NCBI RefSeq assembly: GCF_010501055.1
Contig: NZ_QVMO01000008.1
Span: 20,552 to 84,551 of the forward strand
Source: Dysgonomonas sp. 521
Lineage (GTDB): Bacteria > Bacteroidota > Bacteroidia > Bacteroidales > Dysgonomonadaceae
DNA: 64,000 bases
Direction of reading: 5' to 3'
Shown here: piece after piece, positions 53,644 through 63,308 of the stretch
Position numbering within the stretch: the stretch's first letter is position 1
Layout: every line of letters begins with the position of its first letter
Translations under genes and position numbers: made by a program
Notes under the pieces: generated by a model
Seen by the model: only the letters and a program-made list of their open reading frames with translations
Told to the model about the DNA's origin: nothing
Database searches by the model: none

Positions 53644-53649
53644 ATGAGG

Positions 53650-53738
53650 TTTTAAGATTTCAGGTTTCAAAATCTCAAGATTGCTTTGTTTTAATCTTGA
53701 AACATGAAACCTGGGATATTGAAATTCCGAAATAATAT
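53650..53738. repeat. ATH hairpin in clpP-clpX spacer
   Basis: AGGTTTCA...TCAAGATT and AATCTTGAAAC...TGAAACCT are inverted. It belongs to the same AT-rich spacer family as 8276 and 57735. Confidence 0.6.
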
Positions 53739-53740
53739 AT

Positions 53741-54979
53741 ATGGCGAAAAAAGATACCAACAGCTATTGCAGTTTTTGCGGACGGAGTGATAAGGAAGTA
53801 AATATGCTTATCTCCGGTATGTCGGCTGATATTTGCGATAGTTGTGCCGAACAGGCATATCAGATAGTAAAAGAAAGTCTCGAAGCGAAGAGCAAATCTT
53901 CGCTCGGGATTGATAAAACACAGTTACCCGATCCTAAGACAATAAAAGAATACCTTGACGGATATATTATAGGTCAGGATAACGCAAAACGTTATCTGGC
54001 TGTGGCCGTATATAACCATTACAAACGCATACTGCAAGGCAAGGATGATGATATAGAGATAGAAAAATCAAACATCATTCTGGTAGGGCCTACCGGTACA
54101 GGCAAAACGCTGTTAGCCCGTACGATAGCCAAGCTGCTGCATGTGCCTTTCGCCATTGTTGATGCAACCGTATTGACAGAAGCCGGCTATGTGGGAGAGG
54201 ATATAGAAAGCATATTGACCCGCCTGTTGCAGGCTTCGGATTATGACGTGGCAGCAGCAGAGAGAGGTATTGTATTTATAGATGAAATAGATAAGATTGC
54301 CCGCAAGAGCGATAATCCTTCTATAACCCGCGACGTAAGCGGAGAAGGGGTACAGCAGGGCTTGCTGAAACTGCTCGAAGGCTCCATTGTCAATGTGCCG
54401 CCTCAGGGAGGGCGTAAGCACCCCGACCAGAAAATGATAGCCGTGGATACGAAAAACATCCTGTTTGTATGCGGTGGCGCGTTTGATGGCATCGAACGTA
54501 AGATAGCCCAACGGCTGAACACGATGGTCGTAGGTTATGCCTCTTCTAAAAGTAATGCCAGGGTAGACAGGGAAAACCTCTTACAATATGTAGCCCCTCA
54601 GGATTTGAAGTCTTATGGATTGATACCTGAGATAATAGGCCGCCTGCCGATACTGACCTATCTGGATGCTCTGGACAGAAGTGCTTTGCGCAGGATCCTG
54701 GCCGAACCGAAAAACTCGATAATCAAACAATATGTCAAACTGTTCAAAATGGATGGGGTAACCCTTACCTTTGACGAGGATGTATATGAATATATAGTAG
54801 ATAAAGCAATAGAATATAAGCTGGGAGCAAGAGGATTAAGATCCATCGTAGAAACTATAATGATGGATGCCATGTTCAATATTCCTTCAACCAAACAAGC
54901 CGAACTCCACATCACCAAAGAGTATGCCGTAGAGCAACTGGAGAGTTCGCAAATGATAAAACTAAAAAATTCACAATAA
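53741..54979 (+). CDS. clpX: ATP-dependent Clp protease ATP-binding subunit ClpX
   Basis: ClpX unfolds substrates for ClpP. The 412 residues have the N-terminal zinc finger Cys10/Cys13 and Cys32/Cys35 (CSFC, CDSC), the Walker A motif GPTGTGKT near residue 116, Walker [12 protein letters not shown], pore loop GYVGED and sensor 2 [10 protein letters not shown]. It has all parts of a working unfoldase. Confidence 0.97.
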   Translation: MAKKDTNSYCSFCGRSDKEVNMLISGMSADICDSCAEQAYQIVKESLEAKSKSSLGIDKTQLPDPKTIKEYLDGYIIGQDNAKRYLAVAVYNHYKRILQGKDDDIEIEKSNIILVGPTGTGKTLLARTIAKLLHVPFAIVDATVLTEAGYVGEDIESILTRLLQASDYDVAAAERGIVFIDEIDKIARKSDNPSITRDVSGEGVQQGLLKLLEGSIVNVPPQGGRKHPDQKMIAVDTKNILFVCGGAFDGIERKIAQRLNTMVVGYASSKSNARVDRENLLQYVAPQDLKSYGLIPEIIGRLPILTYLDALDRSALRRILAEPKNSIIKQYVKLFKMDGVTLTFDEDVYEYIVDKAIEYKLGARGLRSIVETIMMDAMFNIPSTKQAELHITKEYAVEQLESSQMIKLKNSQ

Positions 54980-55070
54980 AGTTTGTTTTTTTGACAAAAA
55001 ATAGCCTATTTTATATTGGAGAATTAAACTAGGGGATTTATCTTCGTAATAATTAATAGCCTATTTTTAT

Positions 55071-57266
55071 ATGCCAAAGAAAGAAGATATACTGACGAGT
55101 GCTTTGAAGAAGCATTTTGGCTTTGACAACTTCAAGGGTAACCAGAAAGCGATTATACAAAACCTGCTGGATGGGAGAGACTCATTTGTGTTGATGCCGA
55201 CAGGTGGAGGAAAGTCACTTTGCTATCAGCTTCCGGCACTGTTGATGGAAGGGACGGCTGTTATTATTTCACCGCTCATTGCCCTGATGAAAAATCAGGT
55301 GGATGCCATGCGTAATTTTAGCGAAGATGACGGTGTGGCACATTTCATAAATTCGTCGCTAAACAAAGCCGCGATAGAACAGGTAAAGAGTGATATACTG
55401 TCGGGCAAGACAAAATTGCTGTATGTCGCTCCCGAATCCCTGACAAAAGAGGAAAATATTGAATTCCTGCGCCAGATAAAGATTTCGTTTTATGCAATAG
55501 ACGAAGCACACTGTATCTCGGAATGGGGGCACGACTTCCGCCCTGAATACAGGCGTATACGCCCTATTGTAGGCGAAATAGGTAAACATCCTATCATCGC
55601 CCTTACGGCAACCGCAACGCCCAAAGTGCAGATGGATATACAGAAAAACCTGGGAATGGTAGAAGCCGATGTCTTCAAGGCGTCATTCAACCGCGAGAAC
55701 CTGTATTATGAAGTTCGAGCAAAGACGAATAACGTAGACAGGGATATTATAAAATACATCAAATCTCAGGGAACAAAATCCGGTATTATATATTGTCTGA
55801 GCCGGAAAAAAGTAGAAGAGTTTGCCGAAATATTGCAGACTAACAATATAAATGCGTTGCCATACCATGCCGGGCTGGATGCCGGTACACGCTCCACGAA
55901 TCAGGACGCCTTCCTGATGGAGCAGGTAAATGTAATAGTGGCAACTATTGCATTTGGTATGGGGATAGACAAGCCTGACGTACGATATGTGATTCACTAC
56001 GATATGCCAAAAAGTCTCGAAGGATATTATCAGGAGACAGGGCGTGCCGGCCGCGATGGCGGAGAAGGGAAATGCATCGCGTTTTACTCCTTCAAGGACT
56101 TACAGAAACTGGAAAAATTTATGCAGGGTAAACCTGTAGCCGAACAAGAGATAGGTAAGCAGCTCCTTTTGGAGACAGCAGCATACGCCGAGACTGCATT
56201 GTGCAGGAAAAAGGTGCTACTCCATTATTTTGGAGAAGAATATAAAAATAGAAATTGTGGGAATTGTGACAATTGTGTAAATCCTAAAAAACAAGTGGAA
56301 GCTAAAGATTTATTATTGACGGCTATAGAAGCTGTAATTGCATTAAAAGAAAAATTTAAAACAGATTATGTTATCAATATTCTGAGAGGTAAAGAGACTT
56401 CCGAAATTGAAACATACGGGCATCAGGATCTGGATGTATTCGGTTCTGGCGACGATTCCGATGAGGAAACTTGGAATGCTGTTATCCGGCAGGCTTTAAT
56501 TGCCGGCTATTTTGATAAAGATATTGAGAATTACGGCTTACTGAAAGTTACCAAAAAAGGAAAAGACTTCCTGAAGAAGCCGTCATCATTTAAAATCACG
56601 ACAGCAGATGAAGAAGATCTGGACGATGATGATAATATAGATGATGTAGTAGTAAAAGGTGGCGGTGGCGGTTCGGCTGTCGATCCTGTCCTGTTCTCTA
56701 TCATGAAGGATCTACGTAAGAAGATGGCTAAGAATAATAATGTTCCGCCTTATGTAATTTTCCAGGACCCGTCGTTAGAAGCTATGGCTACCATTTATCC
56801 CATCACAATGGAGGAATTGCAAAATATTCCGGGTGTAGGAGCTGGTAAAGCTAAGCGGTATGGTACCGAATTCCTTGAAATAATAAAGAAACACGTTGAA
56901 GAAAACGAAATAGAAAGACCTGAAGATTTACGGGTAAGGACTGTAGCCAACAAGTCTAAACTGAAAGTAGCCATCGTACAGGCCATCGACCGTAAAGTAG
57001 CGTTGGACGACCTGGCAGAATCGAAAGGCATTGATTTTACCGAATTGCTGAACGAAGTAGAAGCAATTGTGTATTCAGGTACGAAGATCAATATAGACTA
57101 TTTCCTTCGCGAAGTAATTGACGAAGACCATTTGGATGATATTTTCCAATATTTTCAGGAAGCTGAATCGGATGACCTCGAAGAAGCCATTAAAGAACTT
57201 GGAGAATATTCAGAGGACGAAATTCGTTTGGTGCGGATCAAGTTCATCTCCGATATGGCAAACTAG
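55071..57266 (+). CDS. recQ: ATP-dependent DNA helicase RecQ
   Basis: The 731 residues have helicase motifs MPTGGGKSLCYQLPA and DEAHCISEWGHDFRPEY, motif VI QETGRAGRDG, the RQC zinc site CRKK and CGNCDNC, then a flexible linker with DEEDLDDDDNIDD and GGGGGS, an HRDC domain (NNVPPYVIFQDPSL, IPGVGAGKAKRYG) and a further C-terminal helical domain (about 615-731) that looks like the HTH_40 domain of Bacteroidota RecQ. It is followed three bases later by coaD. Confidence 0.94.
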   Translation: MPKKEDILTSALKKHFGFDNFKGNQKAIIQNLLDGRDSFVLMPTGGGKSLCYQLPALLMEGTAVIISPLIALMKNQVDAMRNFSEDDGVAHFINSSLNKAAIEQVKSDILSGKTKLLYVAPESLTKEENIEFLRQIKISFYAIDEAHCISEWGHDFRPEYRRIRPIVGEIGKHPIIALTATATPKVQMDIQKNLGMVEADVFKASFNRENLYYEVRAKTNNVDRDIIKYIKSQGTKSGIIYCLSRKKVEEFAEILQTNNINALPYHAGLDAGTRSTNQDAFLMEQVNVIVATIAFGMGIDKPDVRYVIHYDMPKSLEGYYQETGRAGRDGGEGKCIAFYSFKDLQKLEKFMQGKPVAEQEIGKQLLLETAAYAETALCRKKVLLHYFGEEYKNRNCGNCDNCVNPKKQVEAKDLLLTAIEAVIALKEKFKTDYVINILRGKETSEIETYGHQDLDVFGSGDDSDEETWNAVIRQALIAGYFDKDIENYGLLKVTKKGKDFLKKPSSFKITTADEEDLDDDDNIDDVVVKGGGGGSAVDPVLFSIMKDLRKKMAKNNNVPPYVIFQDPSLEAMATIYPITMEELQNIPGVGAGKAKRYGTEFLEIIKKHVEENEIERPEDLRVRTVANKSKLKVAIVQAIDRKVALDDLAESKGIDFTELLNEVEAIVYSGTKINIDYFLREVIDEDHLDDIFQYFQEAESDDLEEAIKELGEYSEDEIRLVRIKFISDMAN

Positions 57267-57269
57267 AGA

Positions 57270-57731
57270 ATGAAGAAAAAAGCTATATTTCCGGGGACAT
57301 TCGATCCCTTTACCATAGGACATTATTCATTAGTAAAACGATCTCTCGAATTAGTGGATGAGATCGTTATTGCTATTGGGATAAATGATGCCAAGAAGAG
57401 TTATTTCCCCCTCGAGAAACGGATTGAGATGATAGAGTCTTTATACAGGGACGATAACCGTGTTTCTGTAAAGGCCTACGACAAACTTACGGTAGACTAC
57501 GCCAAAGAAGTGGATGCTGCTTTCATTGTCAGGGGGATACGTTCGGTCAACGACTTTGAATATGAAAAGACAATAGCCGATATGAACCGGAATATAGCGG
57601 GTATAGAAACTTTTATATTATTCACAGAACCGGAACTTACACATATCAGTTCTACCATCGTCCGTGAATTATTACGTTTCGGACACGATGTCAGCCAGTT
57701 TATACCCAAAGGCATGAGCCTCGATCTTTAA
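57270..57731 (+). CDS. coaD: Pantetheine-phosphate adenylyltransferase
   Basis: CoaD makes dephospho-CoA. The 153 residues show the nucleotidyltransferase motif [19 protein letters not shown] (TxGH), [21 protein letters not shown] and the second motif [20 protein letters not shown]. It lies three bases after recQ and 77 before the S41 protease, with an AT-rich repeat in the latter spacer. Confidence 0.97.
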   Translation: MKKKAIFPGTFDPFTIGHYSLVKRSLELVDEIVIAIGINDAKKSYFPLEKRIEMIESLYRDDNRVSVKAYDKLTVDYAKEVDAAFIVRGIRSVNDFEYEKTIADMNRNIAGIETFILFTEPELTHISSTIVRELLRFGHDVSQFIPKGMSLDL

Positions 57732-57734
57732 TGA

Positions 57735-57805
57735 GTAAGGATGATTTTAAGGTTTCGAATATTCTGAATCTTGAAATCATGGAATTTTGAAATCTTGAAA
57801 TATAA
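57735..57805. repeat. ATH repeat in coaD-S41 spacer
   Basis: Contains direct and inverted ATCTTGAAAT units (AATCTTGAAATCATGG and AAATCTTGAAATATA) and TTTTAAGGTTTCGAATATTC. No promoter is seen in it. Confidence 0.5.
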
Positions 57806-57808
57806 ATT

Positions 57809-59404
57809 ATGAAAAGAGTTATTATATCAACTCTGTGTTTTTTTATGCTTGCCGCTACCGCCTCCGCCCAATTTAAGATGAGTGAGGGTTCGAAGAAGGT
57901 TGCGACAGCTATCGCTATCATAGAAAACATGTATGTGGATAATGTGGACGATGCCAAATTGGCAGAAGATGCCGTAAAATCCCTTTTGGAAAAACTCGAC
58001 CCCCATTCTACATATATCAGTGCCGATGAAGTAAGAGATATGAATGAACCCTTGGAGGGTAACTTTGACGGTATAGGTATATCCTTCAATCTGTTGACAG
58101 ATACATTGTATGTCATTGAGGCGTTACCCGGAGGCCCTTCCGAAAAAGTAGGGCTTAGAGCCGGAGATAAGATCCTGTATGTGAATGATACGCTCATTGC
58201 CGGAGTAAAGAAATCGACAAGAGATATTACATCTCGTCTTAAAGGCCCTAAGGGAACCGCGGTAAATATAAAGGTGCAGCGTCGAGGAATACCTGATTTG
58301 CTGAACTTTAAGATCGTCCGCGATAAAATTCCTATTTATAGTATCGATGCCAGTTATATGGTGGATAAGAGTACCGGATATATCCGTATCATACGCTTTG
58401 GAGCGACAACGACCGATGAGTTTAGGAAAGCGTTGCATAAACTGAAAACGCAGGGGATGGCTAACCTGATACTCGACCTGGAATATAACGGAGGAGGATA
58501 TATGACTCCCGCTATTGATATTTCGGACGACTTCCTCGACAGCGGGAAGCTCATTGTATATACCGAAGGGCTCCGTCAGCCGAGGAGGGATGAAGTCTCC
58601 ACATCGAAAGGTTCATTTGAGAAAGGCCGCCTCGTAATCCTTATAAACGAAGGTTCGGCTTCGGCCAGTGAAATACTTTCGGGCGCCGTACAGGACTGGG
58701 ACAGAGGGGTTATTGTCGGACGCCGTAGCTTTGGTAAAGGGCTTGTTCAACGGCAGATACCCTTGTCGGACGAGTCGATGATGAGGCTTACCGTAGCGCG
58801 TTATTATACGCCGACCGGACGTTCTATACAAAAGCCATATACAAAAGGGGATTTGACTTCCTACAATCTGGATGTAATAGAACGGTATAATAAGGGCGAG
58901 ATGATGCATGCCGATAGCATTCACTTCCCTGACTCATTGAAATATACGACATTGCTCAATCATCGTACCGTATATGGTGGCGGCGGCATCATGCCGGACT
59001 ATTTTGTTCCTGCCGATACGACCTTTGCCTCGGAGTATTACAAGAAAGTATGGAATAAGGATGTAACCTTGCGTATAGCTTATAATGAGGTTGACAACCA
59101 TCGGGAAGATATCCTGAAAGAATACCCTACATCGGATGATTTCTACAAGAAATTTGCTGTTTCGGACCAGATAATGGATAAGCTGATAGCGGCAGCTAAA
59201 GATGAGAAAATCGAATTTGACGAAAAAGGCTATGAAAAGTCGAAAGAAACCCTCAAGCGCCAGATAAAAGCGTACATCGGACGTGATGTCTATGATACCG
59301 AAGCGATGGTAAAGGTGTTTAACGAAGACAGTGAGATCTTTAAAAAAGCGTATGAGATAATCAAGGACGAAAAGTTGTACAATGGCCTGCTGAAAAACAA
59401 GTAG
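57809..59404 (+). CDS. S41 family C-terminal processing peptidase
   Basis: Signal peptide MKRVIISTLCFFMLAATASA, then the N-terminal helical region (DPHSTYISADEVRD), a PDZ domain (residues about 85-170) and the S41 protease domain. The catalytic Ser is in EGSASASEIL (near residue 287) and the Lys in RSFGKGLVQ. A long C-terminal helical part follows. It acts in the periplasm on protein C-termini. At 531 residues it has family length. Terminator at 59428. Confidence 0.94.
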   Translation: MKRVIISTLCFFMLAATASAQFKMSEGSKKVATAIAIIENMYVDNVDDAKLAEDAVKSLLEKLDPHSTYISADEVRDMNEPLEGNFDGIGISFNLLTDTLYVIEALPGGPSEKVGLRAGDKILYVNDTLIAGVKKSTRDITSRLKGPKGTAVNIKVQRRGIPDLLNFKIVRDKIPIYSIDASYMVDKSTGYIRIIRFGATTTDEFRKALHKLKTQGMANLILDLEYNGGGYMTPAIDISDDFLDSGKLIVYTEGLRQPRRDEVSTSKGSFEKGRLVILINEGSASASEILSGAVQDWDRGVIVGRRSFGKGLVQRQIPLSDESMMRLTVARYYTPTGRSIQKPYTKGDLTSYNLDVIERYNKGEMMHADSIHFPDSLKYTTLLNHRTVYGGGGIMPDYFVPADTTFASEYYKKVWNKDVTLRIAYNEVDNHREDILKEYPTSDDFYKKFAVSDQIMDKLIAAAKDEKIEFDEKGYEKSKETLKRQIKAYIGRDVYDTEAMVKVFNEDSEIFKKAYEIIKDEKLYNGLLKNK

Positions 59405-59427
59405 CTTTTGGTACAAAAAATATAGAA

Positions 59428-59462
59428 AGAACTGCATTCGCAATCGGGTGCAGTTCTTTTTT
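59428..59462 (+). terminator. Terminator after the S41 peptidase
   Basis: AGAACTGCA and TGCAGTTCT pair around a twelve-base loop and are followed by TTTTT. Confidence 0.85.
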
Positions 59463-59466
59463 ATTG

Positions 59467-59474
59467 TATATTTG
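59467..59474 (+). promoter_or_regulatory. TAnnTTTG -7 element for the PNPOx-like gene
   Basis: TATATTTG, 27 bases before the ATG at 59501 and directly after the preceding terminator. Confidence 0.65.
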
Positions 59475-59500
59475 TCCTGAACGAAATAGAGATAACCATT

Positions 59501-60004
59501 ATGATAACAGTTACCATCGAAGAACGCCACCTGATAGAGGATATTATCGCCAAAAATACGATTTGCTATGTCGGTATGACCGACAAAGAAGGCCTACCTT
59601 ATGTTATCCCCATGAACTTCGGTTATCAGGACGACATTATATATCTGCATTCTGCTCAGCAAGGCAGCAGTATAGAAGCCCTGAATATCAATCCGAATGT
59701 ATGTATTACCTTCTGTACCGAATCCACACTGACTTACCAGAACAAGGAAGTGGCCTGTAGTTACCGCATGAAGGGAGCCAGCGTTATTTGTCGAGGCAAG
59801 GTTGTTTTCGAAGAAGATTTTCAGGAGAAGGTAAAAGCCCTTGATATCATAATGAAGCACTATTCCAGCCGGAGTTTTACCTATTCAGACCCCGCCGTTA
59901 ACAATGTGCGGATATGGAAAGTGGAAATAGATTCCATTTCCACGAAAGTATTTGGAGTGCCACATCCTAATTCCCGTAACTATAAGGATAAACTGGAGTT
60001 TTAA
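59501..60004 (+). CDS. Pyridoxamine 5'-phosphate oxidase-like flavoprotein
   Basis: A split-barrel FMN-binding protein of 167 residues. TICYVGMTDKEGLPYVIPMNFGYQDDIIYLHSA is the flavin-binding start seen in the NimA-like/PNPOx-like group, followed by RMKGASVICRGKVVF. The family includes nitroreductases and haem-utilisation proteins, so the activity cannot be assigned. Single gene with its own promoter. Confidence 0.9.
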   Translation: MITVTIEERHLIEDIIAKNTICYVGMTDKEGLPYVIPMNFGYQDDIIYLHSAQQGSSIEALNINPNVCITFCTESTLTYQNKEVACSYRMKGASVICRGKVVFEEDFQEKVKALDIIMKHYSSRSFTYSDPAVNNVRIWKVEIDSISTKVFGVPHPNSRNYKDKLEF

Positions 60005-60551
60005 GCTTTCATAATACTTCGGGCTGTATATTGTATCTGAGATTTCTGTAATATTTCTGCGCAGAATCGTCTGTCTGCCTTCACTGCGTTATACCAGCCC
60101 TCCGATTCTTTGCCTTACTTTTGCCCAAAGCCGCAAAAGTAAGCAAAAAGGCATTGCGCCTCGCTTCGCCGTACGACCCACCATCGGTTTGCCGGCTGAA
60201 TGAAGTGATGAAAGCCTCATCATGCTACAGGTTGGGAGAGTTTGCTTAAACGCGCCCGCACTTCATTCTACGCCGCCTGCACCGGGTGGGTACCCCGTAC
60301 ACTTGCTAATGGCGCTGGCTGACGCATGACCAGAATCATCGCTTTCGGAGTCCTCGGTGTTGCATTGCTACTCCGTATTTGATACAGAATCATAGAGTGG
60401 TATCTATTTGATTGCAAGTGTGTTGCGTGCTAAAAAGTAATAGCAATTACTCTTTTTTATTTTCGACACACACTCGAGCGAAGCGAAGGGGGGTAGACAA
60501 GATACCCATTAGATATAATTTGGATATTTATTTAAAATTAGATATAAATCA
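60005..60551. repeat. M4 GC-rich repeat, copy 1, in gene-free gap
   Basis: No gene is credible in this 547-base gap. Bases about 60054-60330 match 63489-63735: TTGCCTTACTTTTG.CCAAAG, GCTTCGCCGTACGACCCACC, GGCTGAATGAAGTGATGAAAG and CGCCGCCTGCACCGGGTGGG. The rest is AT-rich. A short GC-rich tail at 60470-60490 (CTCGAGCGAAGCGAAGG) precedes the NUDIX gene's end. Confidence 0.75.
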
Positions 60552-61121
60552 CTAGACAAGATCATTCGTTGCCAAATACTTCCAAAGGGCGGCGGCATGC
60601 ATCGATTGCCTTATCCCGTCATTGTATAATAATGCTTTCAGTTCATCGATGGACAGGAAATGCACAGAAATATCTTCTGTCGACTCCAGATGCTGTTCCG
60701 ATATTTTCTCTACATCGGTTGCCAGAAAGCAATACGTGGTATTGGTATGTGTTCCCGGGTTAGCGGATGTTGTCATCAATAGTTCCCATTTTCCGTTTCC
60801 GAAGCCTGTTTCTTCGAGCAGTTCCCTGCGGGCGGATATTTCGGGCGACGCGTCTTCTGCTTCACATACACCTGCACACAGTTCCAGAGCTGTACACTTC
60901 AACCCGTGCCTGTATTGGCGTACCATCACAAATTGATTTTCCTTCGTAATGGCTATTGTGCATACCCAGTCAGGATATTCATATACATAATAGTTTTGTA
61001 TCTGGTTGCCATTCGGTAACTGTACATGGTCTTTGCGTACGGTAAACCAAGGTTCACGCGAAAGGTATTCACTATTCAATACTTTCCACGCCTTATCATC
61101 TGTTTTATTCATTATTGTCAA
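60552..61121 (-). CDS. NUDIX hydrolase (ADP-ribose pyrophosphatase-like)
   Basis: The 189 residues include the NUDIX box GVCEAEDASPEISARRELLE then ETGF. The first acidic position is Asp instead of the usual Glu of GX5E; the catalytic REL.EE core is intact. Flanking LELCAG and RQYRHGL match ADP-ribose/nucleoside-diphosphate-sugar hydrolases. It lies three bases downstream of the cupin gene, so it is probably co-transcribed. Confidence 0.9.
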   Translation of the reverse strand: MTIMNKTDDKAWKVLNSEYLSREPWFTVRKDHVQLPNGNQIQNYYVYEYPDWVCTIAITKENQFVMVRQYRHGLKCTALELCAGVCEAEDASPEISARRELLEETGFGNGKWELLMTTSANPGTHTNTTYCFLATDVEKISEQHLESTEDISVHFLSIDELKALLYNDGIRQSMHAAALWKYLATNDLV

Positions 61122-61124
61122 AAG

Positions 61125-61460
61125 TTATAAAAAATCTTTTCTGGCAGGTGTAAATGTGTCTATTATAGCGCCTTCTTCGATGCAAACCACGCCGTGAGGG
61201 CTGTTTGACGGAACGAAGAACCCATCTCCTTTTTCCAGCAGTTGCTTTTCCCCGTCTATTGTGACCTCAAATTTACCGCTCTCTATATAAGATGCCTGCA
61301 CATGCGGGTGGTGGTGTACCGCACCGATGGCTCCCGATTCGAAGCTGACCTTTACCAGCATGATATTTTCGTCATATCCCAGCATCCGGCGTGTAACACC
61401 TTCTCCGGCATTTTCCTTGGGGATATCGTTGTTTAGTATAAATATATTGCTTTGTTTCAT
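61125..61460 (-). CDS. Cupin-domain protein
   Basis: A 111-residue single-domain cupin. The metal-binding residues are HHHPHVQASYIESGKFEV (His, His, Glu) and SNSPHGVVCIEEG (His). It is small, cytoplasmic and without known substrate. It lies between the cyclophilin lipoprotein (five bases upstream) and the NUDIX gene, all minus strand, as a three-gene operon. Confidence 0.9.
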   Translation of the reverse strand: MKQSNIFILNNDIPKENAGEGVTRRMLGYDENIMLVKVSFESGAIGAVHHHPHVQASYIESGKFEVTIDGEKQLLEKGDGFFVPSNSPHGVVCIEEGAIIDTFTPARKDFL

Positions 61461-61465
61461 CTGTT

Positions 61466-62281
61466 TTATTTTTCCATAACCACCACATTCATAAATACGC
61501 TTTTCAGTGGCTTATCCTTTTCGTTCGTCCTCACACGCTGTATTTTATCTACAACGTCCATCCCTTCCAGTACTTCGCCAAAGACAGTATATTCATTGTC
61601 GAGAAACGGCGTGCCTCCTCTTGTGGTGTAGAATTCGCGTTGCTTGTCGGTATACAGAATCTCGGATTCTCTGCCTTTAGCCTGCTCCTCAGCCTGCTTC
61701 AGCCAATCTGCGCGCATTGCCGATGCCGAAGCGCTGTCCCCGCTTTTCAGCAAGGCTTTTAGCGTGTCGAGGTTTGTCGATTGTATGTCTTTATATATCC
61801 TCTGTTTTAGCCGCTCGTAACGCTGTTTCTCTATTTCGGATAGTTTATTGTCCGAACATAATTCGCCGGTTACGATATAAAACTGTGAAGCGTCCGATGC
61901 TTTTGTCGGATTTTCCGCGTCTCCCCAACGGGCTGCCGCAAGCGCTCCCCGTTTATGAAATAGCTGGGGGAATTTTATTTCGGCGGCAATGGTGTCTCCC
62001 AGCGTTTTGTCCTCTTCCAGTGCAGTTGTGTCGGAGACATTTCTGGTTTTAGGGTCGCCTCCCTGTATCATAAAGTCCTGTATCACCCTGTGAAAAGTGA
62101 GGTTCTTATAAAAACCTTCTTCCGCTAGTTTCAGGAAATTGTCCCGGTGTCCCGGCGTTTCATTATATAATTTAACCTTGATGTTGCCATAACTGGTTTG
62201 TATAACTACTATCGGTTCTTTCGGTTTATTGCTACACATGGTAAATAATAAAATTAGAATAACAAGCCATAGATTTTTCAT
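61466..62281 (-). CDS. Cyclophilin-type peptidyl-prolyl isomerase lipoprotein
   Basis: MKNLWLVILILLFTMCSNKPKEP is a lipoprotein signal (lipobox FTMC). The cyclophilin fold is visible in SYGNIKVKLYNETPGHRDNFLKLAEEGFYKNLTFHRVIQDFMIQGGD and FGEVLEGMDVVDKI. A helical insertion of about 90 residues (LSEIEKQRYERLKQRIYKDIQ onward) sits between the two halves. It acts in the envelope. First gene of the operon, with a promoter upstream. Confidence 0.93.
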   Translation of the reverse strand: MKNLWLVILILLFTMCSNKPKEPIVVIQTSYGNIKVKLYNETPGHRDNFLKLAEEGFYKNLTFHRVIQDFMIQGGDPKTRNVSDTTALEEDKTLGDTIAAEIKFPQLFHKRGALAAARWGDAENPTKASDASQFYIVTGELCSDNKLSEIEKQRYERLKQRIYKDIQSTNLDTLKALLKSGDSASASAMRADWLKQAEEQAKGRESEILYTDKQREFYTTRGGTPFLDNEYTVFGEVLEGMDVVDKIQRVRTNEKDKPLKSVFMNVVVMEK

Positions 62282-62306
62282 ATCGTTATATCCTTTACGA
62301 ATGGGA

Positions 62307-62314
62307 CAAAGATA
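62307..62314 (-). promoter_or_regulatory. TAnnTTTG -7 element for the cyclophilin-cupin-NUDIX operon
   Basis: Minus-strand TATCTTTG, 25 bases before the ATG at 62281. Confidence 0.65.
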
Positions 62315-62536
62315 GTGTTTTTTCAGAACTTGCGATAGTATTCCTTTACCATTATCATCGGTTTAATCGTGTCAAAACCTGATTTGGAAGCTGTCGGTTT
62401 CATTTCCGGTTACGTAGAGATTTTTCCGAATTGCCCTGTTTTAAAATCAAGTAAGTAATGGAACGTATTTATCATTACTTATAATAGAGTTTATATTCAA
62501 TAAGATTATATATGGTTTATTCTCTGTGATTTAATT

Positions 62537-62652
62537 GCCTCCTGCTTTAGCTGGAGGATAATAGTCTAATCAGATAATGGCTTTAGCCAAAATGTTTTGA
62601 CTAAAGTCGTTTTCTATCTGTATTATTATCCACGACTTGAAAGTCGTGGCAA
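62537..62652. repeat. Palindromic repeat TTGCCTCC...GTGGCAA
   Basis: In sequence: CCTCCTGCTTTAGCTGGAGG, TGGCTTTAGCCA, GACTTTAGTC (as GACTAAAGTC) and CCACGACTTGAAAGTCGTGG hairpins between TTGCC and GGCAA ends. Such strings resemble REP-like repeats of this phylum. It lies in the 460-base gap between the cyclophilin and TonB-domain genes; the rest of that gap is AT-rich and empty apart from the promoter at 62307. Confidence 0.6.
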
Positions 62653-62741
62653 CTAAAACTCCTAAAAATATGCATCTTACTCTTTTATTGAATATAAACT
62701 CTAATGAATTCTGTACTTTTTTCTTCATTTTTATCTTTCTG

Positions 62742-63308
62742 TCACATAAGCCGGAAAGAGACAGGCAATGTGTAATATACATCTACATTCACCCCGTTTT
62801 GCTTTCCCGGTATCCATTTGGGCATCGATTGGATTACCCGTATGGCTTCATTGTCAAATTCAGTAGCTAAACTCCTGAGTACGCGTATGTCTTCTATGTC
62901 GCCTGTCTTTGTTACGGTAAATCGCAGTACTACCCGCCCCTGAGCATCTGTAGTCTGGGGATATTTCAGGTTTTCCCGGATATATTTCATCATAGCTTCT
63001 GTGCCTCCGTCAAATTCCGGCATCACTTCAACCACCATATAAGGCTCTTTTTGCTCCGGCCCTTTCGGCTCTATGGGGTAGGAGGGGCGCAAGGTTTCCT
63101 CGGGGTATGCAGTGTCATCGATGATTACCGGAGGTACGAATTTGACTGTAGGCTTCGGCGGAATGGTATCTTTGACAGGGAACGTTAACTTCGGAATATC
63201 AAAACCCGTTACAGGGACAAATTCTTTACTCTGACCGGTCTCGCATGATAACAGGGAGCTGACGGCTGCTAGCATTGCAAGTTTTATAACTGTCGCTTTT
63301 TGTGCCAT
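62742..63308 (-). CDS. TonB C-terminal-domain lipoprotein
   Basis: The 188 residues start with MAQKATVIKLAMLAAVSSLLSCETG, a lipoprotein signal (lipobox LLSC), then a Pro-rich stretch (PPKPTVKFVPPVIIDD) and a TonB C-terminal domain (NLKYPQTTDAQGRVVLRFTVTKTGDIEDIRVL and AIRVIQSMPKWIPGKQNG). Energy transducers normally have an inner-membrane helix; a lipid anchor is unusual, so it may not couple to ExbBD. No operon partner. Confidence 0.88.
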   Translation of the reverse strand: MAQKATVIKLAMLAAVSSLLSCETGQSKEFVPVTGFDIPKLTFPVKDTIPPKPTVKFVPPVIIDDTAYPEETLRPSYPIEPKGPEQKEPYMVVEVMPEFDGGTEAMMKYIRENLKYPQTTDAQGRVVLRFTVTKTGDIEDIRVLRSLATEFDNEAIRVIQSMPKWIPGKQNGVNVDVYYTLPVSFRLM

